Positions 25,937-33,079 of a DNA stretch of 64,000 nucleotides are shown in pieces. The notes under the pieces were generated by a model. That model ran no database searches. It saw nothing but the letters and a program-made list of their open reading frames with translations, and had not been told where the DNA came from. The stretch is from Sphingomonadales bacterium (GTDB taxonomy: Bacteria; Pseudomonadota; Alphaproteobacteria; Sphingomonadales; Sphingomonadaceae), in contig JAGWVC010000003.1 in assembly GCA_018971065.1 (NCBI GenBank), positions 22,791 through 86,790 on the forward strand, in the 5' to 3' direction. Position 1 is the stretch's first letter. Each line of letters begins with the position of its first letter. Made by a program: the position numbers and the translations under genes.

Positions 25937-26599
25937 TCAGAACGGCGTCACGAAGTTGAACAACTTCGACAGCCAGCCTTCGCGGCTCGACTTCTGGATG
26001 GCGCCGTTGCCGGCATATTCCACCTTCGCATCGGCCACCTTGGAGGAGGGCACGGTGTTGTCGACATCGATGTCGGCCAGGCGCACGATGCCGCTGAACT
26101 GGATCCACTCCTGTCCCTGGCTCAGCAACATCACCTTTTCTCCGCGCACGAGGGCGGTGCCGTTGGCGCGTACTTCGGCGATCGTCACGGCAACGGAGCC
26201 GGAAAAGGCGTTGGTCTGCGCGGCATTACCCTGACCGTTGAACGACCCCTGGCTGCCGGCGTTAAGGGCCGACGACTTCAAAAAGCTGAACGGACCGGTG
26301 GTCGGCGGGGTCACCGCCTCGCTGCCGGTGCGCTCGGTCTTGGAGCTGGCGGTCTTGCTGGAACTGGTCGTCTCGTTGATGATGATGGTCAGCGGATCGC
26401 CGATGCCGTGTGCGCGCGCGCCCGTCACCAGCGCGGCATAGCCGGCCTGGACGTTGAAGATCGCGCCGGTTGCCGGCTGCGGCGCGGCGGGAACCACCGG
26501 CAGCGAGGCGGCAAAGCCGGTCGGAATCTTTCCGGCCAGCGCCGGGGCCGGCAACAGCGCCGCAGCGGCGGCAAAAACGGCGGGGATGCGGCGGGACAT
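25937..26599 (-). CDS. flgH: Flagellar L-ring protein FlgH, without a lipobox cysteine
   Basis: 220 aa from the ATG at 26599; a GTG at 26611 that overlaps the flgG stop as GTGA is a second possible start. The C-terminal FlgH core is clear (SGSVAVTIAEVRANGTALV, QGQEWIQFSGIVRLADID). The signal peptide ends PAPALAGKIPTG: the place where FlgH normally has the lipidated cysteine holds lysine, so processing by signal peptidase I is expected. The mature protein would then not be a lipoprotein. It lies between flgG and flgI in standard order. Confidence 0.93.
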   Translation of the reverse strand: MSRRIPAVFAAAAALLPAPALAGKIPTGFAASLPVVPAAPQPATGAIFNVQAGYAALVTGARAHGIGDPLTIIINETTSSSKTASSKTERTGSEAVTPPTTGPFSFLKSSALNAGSQGSFNGQGNAAQTNAFSGSVAVTIAEVRANGTALVRGEKVMLLSQGQEWIQFSGIVRLADIDVDNTVPSSKVADAKVEYAGNGAIQKSSREGWLSKLFNFVTPF

Positions 26600-26607
26600 G
26601 ATCGTTC

Positions 26608-27396
26608 TCACAGGGTCTGATTCGCGTTCTTGAGCATCTCGTCGACCGCCGAGATCATCTTGGAGTTGATCTCGTAGGCGCGCTGGGTCTCGATCATATC
26701 GACCAGCTCCTGCACCACGTTGACGTTGCTGGCCTCCAGCATCCCCTGCTTGATCGCGCCGTGGCCCGCCGATCCGGCCACCGCCACCTGCGCCGGGCCG
26801 CTGGCGCCGGTTTCCAGCAGGAAGTTGTCGCCCGCCGCCTGCAGGCCCGCCGGATTGGCGAAGCTGGCGGTGGTGATCTGGCCAACCTGGGTGGGCGTGG
26901 CATTGCCCTGGGTGACCACCGAGACGGTGCCGTCGTCGCCGATGGTGATCGACTGCGCGCCTTCGGGAATGGTGATCGGCGGCTGCACGACATAGCCCTG
27001 CGATGTCACCAGTTGCCCTTCGGCCGAGCGGGTGAAGTTGCCGGCGCGGGTATAGGCGGTGGTGCCGTTGGGCTGGGCGACGACGAAATAGCCTTCGCCC
27101 GAGATCGCCAGGTCCAGCGCGTTGCTGGTGGTGTCCAGCGCGCCCTGCGTCGCGATCCGCGTGGTTGACTGGATGGCGACGCCGGTGCCCAGGTTCAGCC
27201 CGGTGGCATACTGCGTCTCGCCCGAGCTCTGCTGCCCGGCCACGCGCGCGTCCTGATAGGCCAGCGTCGCGAAGTTGGCGCGGTCGCGCTTGAAGCCGGT
27301 GGTGCCGACGTTCGCCAGGTTGTTGGCGATGACGCGCATACGCGCATCCTGTGCTTCCAGACCGGTACGGGCGACGTTGAGGGCGGATGCAGACAT
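26608..27396 (-). CDS. flgG: Flagellar distal rod protein FlgG
   Basis: 262 aa. The N-terminus has the rod motif ARMRVIANNLANVGTTGFKR. The central part includes ISGEGYFVVAQPNGTTAYTR, and the C-terminus has QELVDMIETQRAYEINSKMI, the conserved FlgG end. Full family length. It is followed by flgH with overlapping start and stop. Confidence 0.97.
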   Translation of the reverse strand: MSASALNVARTGLEAQDARMRVIANNLANVGTTGFKRDRANFATLAYQDARVAGQQSSGETQYATGLNLGTGVAIQSTTRIATQGALDTTSNALDLAISGEGYFVVAQPNGTTAYTRAGNFTRSAEGQLVTSQGYVVQPPITIPEGAQSITIGDDGTVSVVTQGNATPTQVGQITTASFANPAGLQAAGDNFLLETGASGPAQVAVAGSAGHGAIKQGMLEASNVNVVQELVDMIETQRAYEINSKMISAVDEMLKNANQTL

Positions 27397-27419
27397 GGGG
27401 TTCTATTCCTTCTTGAAGT

Positions 27420-28172
27420 TCACGCGCCGGCCGAGATGCGCATCAGCGCCGAGCCGGACTGGTCCACCTCGCGCGCGGTGGCGATCATCTTGGTGCGGAT
27501 GTCGTAAAGGCGCTGCGCCTGGACCATCTGCACCATCACCTCGCTGGGATTGACGTTGGACTGCTCGACCGCGCCGGGGATCAGCGAGGCGTTCGCGTCA
27601 TCGGGCAGCACCCCGCCGCCGATCACGCGGAACAGCCCGTCCAGCCCCTTGCCGATCTTGGTGCCGGCCGGGCTGGCCAGCTTCAGCTTGTCCAGTTGCG
27701 TGGCCGGCTGGTCGGGCGTGGCCGGGTTCGAGACCATCACCCCGCCTTCGGGGGTGATGACGACGGTGGAGTTGGGCGGCACCGTGATCGGCCCGCCATT
27801 GCCCAGCACCGGCCGGCCGTCGCCGTTCTGCAGCACCCCGGTGGGCGAGATCGAAAGGTCGCCGCGCCGGGTATAGGCCTCGGAGCCGTCCTCGGCCTGC
27901 ACGGTCAGCATCGCCTCGCCGTTCATCGCCACGTCGAGCGGCTGGCCGGTCTGGTTGATGACGCCGGGGCGCATCTGCGCGCCGTGGACCTCGCCGTCGC
28001 TCATCGCCCGAACTTCCAGGGCATTGCCCTGTTTCACGGTCACCGGCGTCGAATAGATCATCTCGGCCCGGAAACCGACGGTCTGGGCGTTGGCCATGTT
28101 CGACGCGATAACCCGTTGCCGGGTCATCGAATCGGACATGCCCGACATGGCGGTGTAGATCAGGCGGTCCAT
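27420..28172 (-). CDS. flgF: Flagellar proximal rod protein FlgF
   Basis: 250 aa. The rod N-terminal motif RQRVIASNMANAQTVGFRAE and the C-terminal VMVQMVQAQRLYDIRTKMI are present. The MDRLIYTAMSGM start is typical of FlgF. It is placed between flgE and flgG as in other flagellar operons. Confidence 0.96.
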   Translation of the reverse strand: MDRLIYTAMSGMSDSMTRQRVIASNMANAQTVGFRAEMIYSTPVTVKQGNALEVRAMSDGEVHGAQMRPGVINQTGQPLDVAMNGEAMLTVQAEDGSEAYTRRGDLSISPTGVLQNGDGRPVLGNGGPITVPPNSTVVITPEGGVMVSNPATPDQPATQLDKLKLASPAGTKIGKGLDGLFRVIGGGVLPDDANASLIPGAVEQSNVNPSEVMVQMVQAQRLYDIRTKMIATAREVDQSGSALMRISAGA

Positions 28173-28187
28173 CTCAGGTTACCCCGA

Positions 28188-29012
28188 TCAGCTCGTGCGC
28201 AGGTTGATGATGGTCTGCGAGATCTGCGTGGTCGTATCGATCGCCTTGGCATTGGCCTGGAACGACCGCTGCGCGCTGATCAGGCCGACCAGCTCCTCGG
28301 CAATATCGACGTTCGACCGTTCCAGCGATCCCGACAGCAGCCCGCCGTAAGGGCCGGCGGCGGGCTGGCCCAGCTTGGCCGCGCCGGAAAGCCCGGTGGC
28401 CGACCAGCTTGCCGAACCGAGCTGCTTCAGCCCGGTGTTGGAATCGAACGTCGCCAGCGCGACATAGCCGATCACCTTCAGCGAACCGTCGGCATAGGCG
28501 GCGGTCATCTTGCCGTCGTTGCCCACGGTCATACCGGTGTACTGGGCGGGTGGCGTGGCGGTGTTGACCAGCGGCACGGTGGCGTCGGCGGCGCTGGCGG
28601 TGGAACCGATGGTGCCGTCGGCGTTGGCCGGGAACACCTGCATCCGCGCGCCGGCATCGCTGACCACGAAGCCGCTGCCGTCCACCTTGAACGACCCGGC
28701 GCGGGTGTACGAGACCAGGCCCGATACCGGCGACTTGACGGTGAAGAAGCCGTCACCATTCACCGCCATGTCCAGCGAATTGCCGGTCTGGTCGATCGGG
28801 CCAAGCGAGAACTGCTGCTTGATCGACTGCACCCGCGCGCCGATGCCGATCGTCATCGTCGGATCGGTCAGCACCGATGCCGAGACGATGTCGGCGAACG
28901 ACGCGGTCGATTTCTTGAAGCCGTTGGTGTCGGCGTTGGCAATGTTGTGCGAGATGACGTCGAGGTCGGTCTGCGCGTTCCTCAATCCGGACAGCGAGGT
29001 ATAGAAGGCCAT
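28188..29012 (-). CDS. flgE: Flagellar hook protein FlgE, short form
   Basis: 274 aa. The start MAFYTSLSGLRNAQTDLDVI and the HNIANADTNGFKKS motif, with the C-terminal SNVDIAEELVGLISAQRSF and ANAKAIDTTTQI, identify it as the hook protein by sequence and by position next to flgD. It is well below the roughly 400 residues common in the family, so the outer variable domain is probably reduced or missing. Confidence 0.92.
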   Translation of the reverse strand: MAFYTSLSGLRNAQTDLDVISHNIANADTNGFKKSTASFADIVSASVLTDPTMTIGIGARVQSIKQQFSLGPIDQTGNSLDMAVNGDGFFTVKSPVSGLVSYTRAGSFKVDGSGFVVSDAGARMQVFPANADGTIGSTASAADATVPLVNTATPPAQYTGMTVGNDGKMTAAYADGSLKVIGYVALATFDSNTGLKQLGSASWSATGLSGAAKLGQPAAGPYGGLLSGSLERSNVDIAEELVGLISAQRSFQANAKAIDTTTQISQTIINLRTS

Positions 29013-29033
29013 GAGTCAGGCTCCTGTTGGGGG

Positions 29034-29384
29034 TCAGGCAGTGGTCGTGGTGGAAGCGGCGGTTCCGCCGGTCACGGTGTTGGCGGCCGACTTGGCGGCG
29101 GCGGCAATCGCGCCCTGCGTGGTCGAGATCAGCACATCGAGCTTGGAGGCGATGTCCTTCAGCGTCGTCGAACTGTCGTTGCTGGCCGAAAGCTGCGAGA
29201 ACTGCGCCATCTGCGCGACCATTTCCTTGTTGTCGGTCGGCGCGGTCGGGTCCTGGTTCTGCAACTCGGTGGTCAGCAGTTGCAGGAAGTCCTTCACCCC
29301 CAGCGACGAATAGGCGCTGGCGGTCGAGGGCGTGGCCGCGGCCGTCGCTGCGGTGGCGGAATTGCTGGAAACGGAAGTGACCAT
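29034..29384 (-). CDS. flgD: Hook assembly capping protein FlgD, N-terminal part only
   Basis: 116 aa. The conserved FlgD N-terminal segment is LGVKDFLQLLTTELQNQDPT, followed by DNKEMVAQMAQFSQLSASND. The family's C-terminal Tudor/Fn3-like domains are absent; the protein ends in a Thr/Ala-rich tail. It is adjacent to flgE, which is also short here. The start shares a base with the flgC stop. Confidence 0.92.
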   Translation of the reverse strand: MVTSVSSNSATAATAAATPSTASAYSSLGVKDFLQLLTTELQNQDPTAPTDNKEMVAQMAQFSQLSASNDSSTTLKDIASKLDVLISTTQGAIAAAAKSAANTVTGGTAASTTTTA

Positions 29385-29800
29385 TATCTCATCCTCATGG
29401 TGTCGAGCATCAATTGCTTGGCGGTGGTCAGGGCCTCGACCAGGTTCTGGTACTGGCGCGAGGAATCGAGCATTTCGACCATCTCGGCGTTCTCATCGAC
29501 CGGGGCGGTCCAGACGTCGCCGTTGGCGTCGGCCATCGGATGGCCGGGGTTGTGTTCGCGGATCGCGCTGGCGTTCGACTTGTAGACGCCGGTCACGCGC
29601 ACCGTCGAAAGCCCGGTGCTCTTGTCCAGCTCCTCGGCGAACACGGGGTGCATCGGCTTGTAGGCACTGGCCTCGTCGCTGGCGACCGAACCGGCGTTCG
29701 CCAGGTTCGACGCGGCGGCGTTCATCCGCACCATCTGCGACGACAGGCCACGCTGGGCCAGGTCGAACAGCGTCATCGGTCCGGTGGTCACCTGGCTCAT
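29384..29800 (-). CDS. flgC: Flagellar proximal rod protein FlgC
   Basis: 138 aa. The rod motif RMNAAASNLANAGSVASDEA and the C-terminal AEMVEMLDSSRQYQNLVEAL, TAKQLMLDTMRM match FlgC at full length. The gene overlaps flgD slightly and lies 2 bp after flgB. Confidence 0.96.
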   Translation of the reverse strand: MSQVTTGPMTLFDLAQRGLSSQMVRMNAAASNLANAGSVASDEASAYKPMHPVFAEELDKSTGLSTVRVTGVYKSNASAIREHNPGHPMADANGDVWTAPVDENAEMVEMLDSSRQYQNLVEALTTAKQLMLDTMRMR

Positions 29801-29802
29801 CG

Positions 29803-30165
29803 TCAGTCTCCCTTCAACGCGCGGGTGATGGTGTTGACGCGGCCGGTGATGAACGAGAGCGTGGCCGAATAGCCGACGGCGTTCTGGCTGAAGGCGACCT
29901 GCTCGGCACCCAGTTCGACGGTGTTGCCGTCCAGCGAGGGCATGACCGGCACGCGGTACTTGGTCGCGGCGGAAACCGCCTGGTCCACGCCGGCCCCCTT
30001 CAGCCGCGCGTCCAGCGCGCTGGCGAAGTCGATGTCCTTCGCCTTGTAGCCGGGGGTCGCGGCATTGGCGATGTTCGAGGTCAGCAGGCCCATGCGTTGC
30101 GAGCGCAGCTCCAGCGCCGCGCCGTGGACGCCGAACAGGCTGAGGTTGTTGGCCGGGTCAGACAA
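29803..30165 (-). CDS. flgB: Flagellar proximal rod protein FlgB, TTG start
   Basis: 120 aa. The motif LTSNIANAATPGYKAKDIDF and the C-terminal FSQNAVGYSATLSFITGRVN are the FlgB pattern. The only start giving a family-sized protein is a TTG at 30165, 8 nt after an AGGAG ribosome-binding sequence; a longer in-frame form beginning at 30318 runs through the promoter and has no homology-like features. It is the first gene of the minus-strand operon, about 57 bp below the sigma54 promoter. Confidence 0.93.
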   Translation of the reverse strand: MSDPANNLSLFGVHGAALELRSQRMGLLTSNIANAATPGYKAKDIDFASALDARLKGAGVDQAVSAATKYRVPVMPSLDGNTVELGAEQVAFSQNAVGYSATLSFITGRVNTITRALKGD

Positions 30166-30221
30166 ACCGGTTGCTCCTGGGCTGGCCCGCCGGAGGGTCC
30201 GGCAAGCGCGCGCAAGTTTCA

Positions 30222-30240
30222 AAGCAAGGGGCGTGCCAAA
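30222..30240 (-). promoter_or_regulatory. Sigma54 (RpoN) promoter of the flgBCDEFGHIJKL-motAB operon
   Basis: On the minus strand the sequence is TTTGGCACGCCCCTTGCTTT: a -24 element TGGCACG (30238-30232) and a -12 element TTGC (30227-30224) with the correct 4-nt spacer. It fits the sigma54 consensus almost perfectly. Transcription should start near 30211 and flgB begins at 30165. An RpoN activator (FlbD/FleQ type) would be required; none is encoded in the window. Confidence 0.88.
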
Positions 30241-30389
30241 TCGCGTTTCTGCCGGATTCGCCTCCGATTTCCGGATTACCCGGCAAACCATTGCCGCCTG
30301 TCGCCGCGATTCCGGCAAATTGCCGCCACCCGCTGAAATTTCCGCGCGCCGGTCCGTTCTCGAAAGTTCAGTCTGGGATCATCATCCGC

Positions 30390-31088
30390 ATGTCATTCCT
30401 CCAATCGGTCGATTGGCCGACCATCGGCCTCGTGCTCGGCGGCACGCTGCTGGCGACGCTGCTGCGTTGCGGGTTCGCCGAAGTCGGGCTGACGCTGCGG
30501 ATGCTGGCGCGCGTGCTGGTGCAGCCGGGGTTCGATGCCGATCCGGCCCGCGCCAAGCTTGCCGTCCAGATCCAGGACTTGCGCAAGGATGGCCTGATCC
30601 GCGCCCACCACTTCCAGATCGGCGACCGCGAATTCGACGAGGCCAGCAAGGCGATGATCGGCGAACGTTCGGTCGCGGCGCTGCTGGCCGCGCACGAACG
30701 CCACAAGACCCGCCGTGCGGTTCGCGGCCAGGTCGCCGCGCGCACGCTGGCGATGGCGGCGGAACTGGCGCCGGTGTTCGGCCTGTTCGGCACGCTGCTG
30801 TCGCTGGGAATGTTGCCGGCGGCCGGGGTCAGCCGGTCGGGCTACATGGCGGCGATCGGCATGGCGGTCCACGCCACGATGGTCGGCCTGCTGGCCGCCA
30901 ACCTGCTGTTCGCCCCGCTGGCCCGCCTGATCGAGCGCCGCCTTGCCGCCGAGGAGGTCGAGCGGCAGGCGCTGTTCGAATGGATGGCGCTGCAACTGGC
31001 GGTCAGCGAACCGCACTTGCGCGAAGGGCAGGGCCACGCCGGGCACGAACCGCGCGCGGCGCAAGTCCACCGCTTCTCGGCCGGCTGA
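30390..31088 (+). CDS. MotA/TolQ/ExbB-family proton-channel-like protein in the flagellar cluster
   Basis: 232 aa. Three hydrophobic segments at about 10-32, 128-150 and 152-180. The second contains AELAPVFGLFGTLLSLGML and the third HATMVGLLAANLLFAPL, matching the paired channel helices of the MotA/TolQ/ExbB superfamily. It is distinct in length and sequence from the MotA at 21249. It is followed after 3 bp by a protein with a TolR/ExbD-like single helix. It lies between divergent flgB and flgA, so it may be a second stator or a flagellum-related energiser (inference). Confidence 0.82.
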   Translation: MSFLQSVDWPTIGLVLGGTLLATLLRCGFAEVGLTLRMLARVLVQPGFDADPARAKLAVQIQDLRKDGLIRAHHFQIGDREFDEASKAMIGERSVAALLAAHERHKTRRAVRGQVAARTLAMAAELAPVFGLFGTLLSLGMLPAAGVSRSGYMAAIGMAVHATMVGLLAANLLFAPLARLIERRLAAEEVERQALFEWMALQLAVSEPHLREGQGHAGHEPRAAQVHRFSAG

Positions 31089-31091
31089 ACG

Positions 31092-31607
31092 ATGCCGTTC
31101 GCCGCACTTCCCGCCACCAGCGTGCTCAACACCCGGCCGCTGATCGGCTGGCAGACGCTGCTGGCCGATCTGTCGCTGATCCTGTTCATGGTCACGGCGG
31201 CGGCCATCGACACCACCCCCGACCCGTCGAAACCGGCAACGCTCCGGCCAACCCCTGCCGCCGCCACTGCCGCCAGACCGGCAGCCCCTGCCGAGGACCC
31301 GCGCACCGAGCCGATCGCGGTGTGGCGCGCGGCGGGCGATGCCCCGGCGCTGCGGCAATGGCTGCGCGACCAGGCACCCGATACGCGCCAGCAGCTCACC
31401 ATCGCCATCCACTATGCCGGCGGTGCCGCCGCGCTGCCCGATGCACTGGCCCGCGCCGCCCGGCTGGGCGCCGAGGCCCGCGCCGCCACCGTGCCCGCGC
31501 GGGTGCTGGTCGAGCCGGGGCCGAGCGACACCGTCGCCGTGCTGGCCTACGATCGCCGCGCTGGCGCACACGCAACTGGCACGCCAATTGCATCGAAAGC
31601 GCCGTAA
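31092..31607 (+). CDS. Single-helix protein, possible ExbD/MotB-like partner of the preceding channel protein
   Basis: 171 aa. One transmembrane segment at about 23-39 (LLADLSLILFMVTAAAI) begins with an aspartate, D26, placed as in the ion-carrying helix of ExbD, TolR and MotB. An Ala/Pro-rich linker follows, then a roughly 100-residue domain without recognisable OmpA-like peptidoglycan-binding motifs. Start and stop are tightly packed between the channel gene and flgA. Family membership is inferred from helix, residue and gene order, not from overall similarity. Confidence 0.6.
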   Translation: MPFAALPATSVLNTRPLIGWQTLLADLSLILFMVTAAAIDTTPDPSKPATLRPTPAAATAARPAAPAEDPRTEPIAVWRAAGDAPALRQWLRDQAPDTRQQLTIAIHYAGGAAALPDALARAARLGAEARAATVPARVLVEPGPSDTVAVLAYDRRAGAHATGTPIASKAP

Positions 31608-31627
31608 CTTTCGAACGGAACCGCCCG

Positions 31628-32137
31628 ATGACCTCGATCCGCGCCCTGATCCGTGCCGCCGCGCTGGTGGGCCTTGCGCCCGCCGCGTCCGCAGCGCCTT
31701 TCGCCAGCCTCGACCAGATCGACTATGCCGTCGCCGGGTTCACCGGGGCCGGCATCGGCCAGCCGGGCGGCGCCACGCTGCCGCTGGACCGGCGGCTGCG
31801 CCTTGGCGCGTGCCGCGCGCCGCTGGCGCTGTCGTGGCGCACCGATCGCCATGATGCGGTGCTGGTGCAATGCCCCGATCCCGGCGCCTGGCATCTGTTC
31901 GTGCCGGTGCAGGCGCAGCCGCAGGCCAGCGCCGGACCGGCGATCCTGCGAGGCGAGGCGGTGAACGTGCTGGTCGCCGGCGATGGCTTCTCGGTCTCGC
32001 AGCCGGGTGAGGCGATGGAATCGGGCGCGATCGGCGCGTGGATACGCGTGCGCACCGTCAAGGACGGCAGCGCCAAGGGCGAACCCATCCGCGCGCGAAT
32101 CGTCCGCCCCGGCCTTGCCGAAGTGCCGGTCGATTGA
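31628..32137 (+). CDS. flgA: Flagellar P-ring assembly chaperone FlgA (SAF domain)
   Basis: 169 aa with a cleavable signal peptide (LIRAAALVGLAPAASA). The C-terminal SAF-like region contains AILRGEAVNVLVAGDGFSVS and GAIGAWIRVRTVKDGS, matching the FlgA pattern of a flagellar SAF domain. It assists FlgI ring formation in the periplasm. It follows the ExbB/ExbD-like pair and precedes flgM. Confidence 0.88.
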   Translation: MTSIRALIRAAALVGLAPAASAAPFASLDQIDYAVAGFTGAGIGQPGGATLPLDRRLRLGACRAPLALSWRTDRHDAVLVQCPDPGAWHLFVPVQAQPQASAGPAILRGEAVNVLVAGDGFSVSQPGEAMESGAIGAWIRVRTVKDGSAKGEPIRARIVRPGLAEVPVD

Positions 32138-32190
32138 TGCCGTTTAATGGGCGCCTAGGGGCAACCCGCAAAAAAATCGCATCAGGGCCT

Positions 32191-32216
32191 TAAAGTGGCC
32201 GTTCAGGCGCCGTCCT
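32191..32216 (+). promoter_or_regulatory. Weak candidate sigma28 promoter upstream of flgM
   Basis: TAAA at 32191-32194 and GCCGTCCT at 32209-32216 are separated by 14 bp, close to the FliA consensus (TAAA, about 15 bp, GCCGATAA), but the -10 part matches only partly. It is 29 bp upstream of the flgM start codon, where such a promoter is expected in other bacteria. Confidence 0.3.
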
Positions 32217-32244
32217 TGGCTGTAAGGAACCAAGGAGCGGTACC

Positions 32245-32562
32245 ATGTCCAGCATCGGATCAGGGCCTGGAATTGGAACGGGCCATATCGAACTGAACGG
32301 GGTTCGTGCCATCACCGGCGCGGATGCCCGCCCGGTCGTGACCGAAACCAACAGCGGCCAGTCGCAGCCTGCGGCCACGAATACCAACCAGGGTGCGGCG
32401 ATGGTCACCACCACCGCGCTCAACGCCGGGGACGTTCCGGTCGATCATGAACGCGTGACGCAGATCCGCAAGGCGATCCAGTCGGGCAACTACCCGATCC
32501 TGCCCGCCAAGATCAGCGACGCGATGATCGCCGCCCGCATCCTGCTCCAGGTCAGGAATTGA
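32245..32562 (+). CDS. flgM: Anti-sigma28 factor FlgM
   Basis: 105 aa small hydrophilic protein. The C-terminal half carries the FlgM sigma-binding pattern DHERVTQIRKAIQSGNYPIL and KISDAMIAARIL. A GGAG ribosome-binding site precedes the ATG. It is expected to hold FliA (36237) inactive until hook completion, when it is exported. It is followed 2 bp later by flgN. Confidence 0.93.
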   Translation: MSSIGSGPGIGTGHIELNGVRAITGADARPVVTETNSGQSQPAATNTNQGAAMVTTTALNAGDVPVDHERVTQIRKAIQSGNYPILPAKISDAMIAARILLQVRN

Positions 32563-32564
32563 CA

Positions 32565-32924
32565 GTGAACCAGAAAGCGCCCGCGATGCCCCTGCGCGAC
32601 ACTCTCCGGCAAATGGTTGCCGTCCTGCAAAGCGAACGGCACTCGCTTGCCGGCATGGACCTCGACGGCATCATGGGCGCCGCGTCCGACAAGGTGACGC
32701 TGTGCGGCCATCTCGAGGTCGTCTCGCCCGACGAAATCGATGACGAATGCCGTGGCCTGCTCGATGCGGCCAAGCGCCTGAACGAGGTCAACCGCCAGCT
32801 CCGCAACCTGATCGCGGCCAATGTTTCCGCCCGTCTGGAAGCGCTGACCGGCAGCCCCAACGCCTATGGCGCGCGCGGCGGCATGACCAGCCCCGCCTAC
32901 GCCTACGCGGGCGTTCGCGCCTGA
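32565..32924 (+). CDS. flgN: FlgN-like flagellar export chaperone
   Basis: 119 aa, mainly helical, with LRDTLRQMVAVLQSERHSLA and LLDAAKRLNEVNRQLRNLIA, typical of FlgN. The GTG at 32565 has an AGGA sequence 7 nt upstream and starts right after flgM; an ATG at 32586 is a shorter alternative. It should chaperone FlgK and FlgL. Identification rests on helical pattern and position beside flgM. Confidence 0.82.
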   Translation: MNQKAPAMPLRDTLRQMVAVLQSERHSLAGMDLDGIMGAASDKVTLCGHLEVVSPDEIDDECRGLLDAAKRLNEVNRQLRNLIAANVSARLEALTGSPNAYGARGGMTSPAYAYAGVRA

Positions 32925-33025
32925 CACCAATCCCATGCGGACAGCCCCGCCGCCGGCTTCCGGGCTGGCGGCGGCAGTCGTTTCCCACCCCGCGTCGACA
33001 ACGATCACCTTCGGCAAATTCGAAC

Positions 33026-33044
33026 TTGGCACGCCTCTTGCTTT
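33026..33044 (+). promoter_or_regulatory. Sigma54 (RpoN) promoter upstream of the transglycosylase-flhA-fliA operon
   Basis: TTGGCACGCCTCTTGCTTT has TGGCACG (33027-33033) and TTGC (33038-33041) with 4-nt spacing. It differs from the flgB promoter core by one spacer base only. Transcription should begin near 33055, 25 nt before the GTG start at 33080. Confidence 0.87.
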
Positions 33045-33079
33045 GAACCGGCAATGAACTTTCGTCCGGGAAAAGATGT

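Noticed and set aside
30065..31627. Long plus-strand open frame ahead of flgA in the same frame
   Set aside because: It runs over the sigma54 promoter and the ExbB/ExbD-like genes; only the part from 31628 reads as FlgA.
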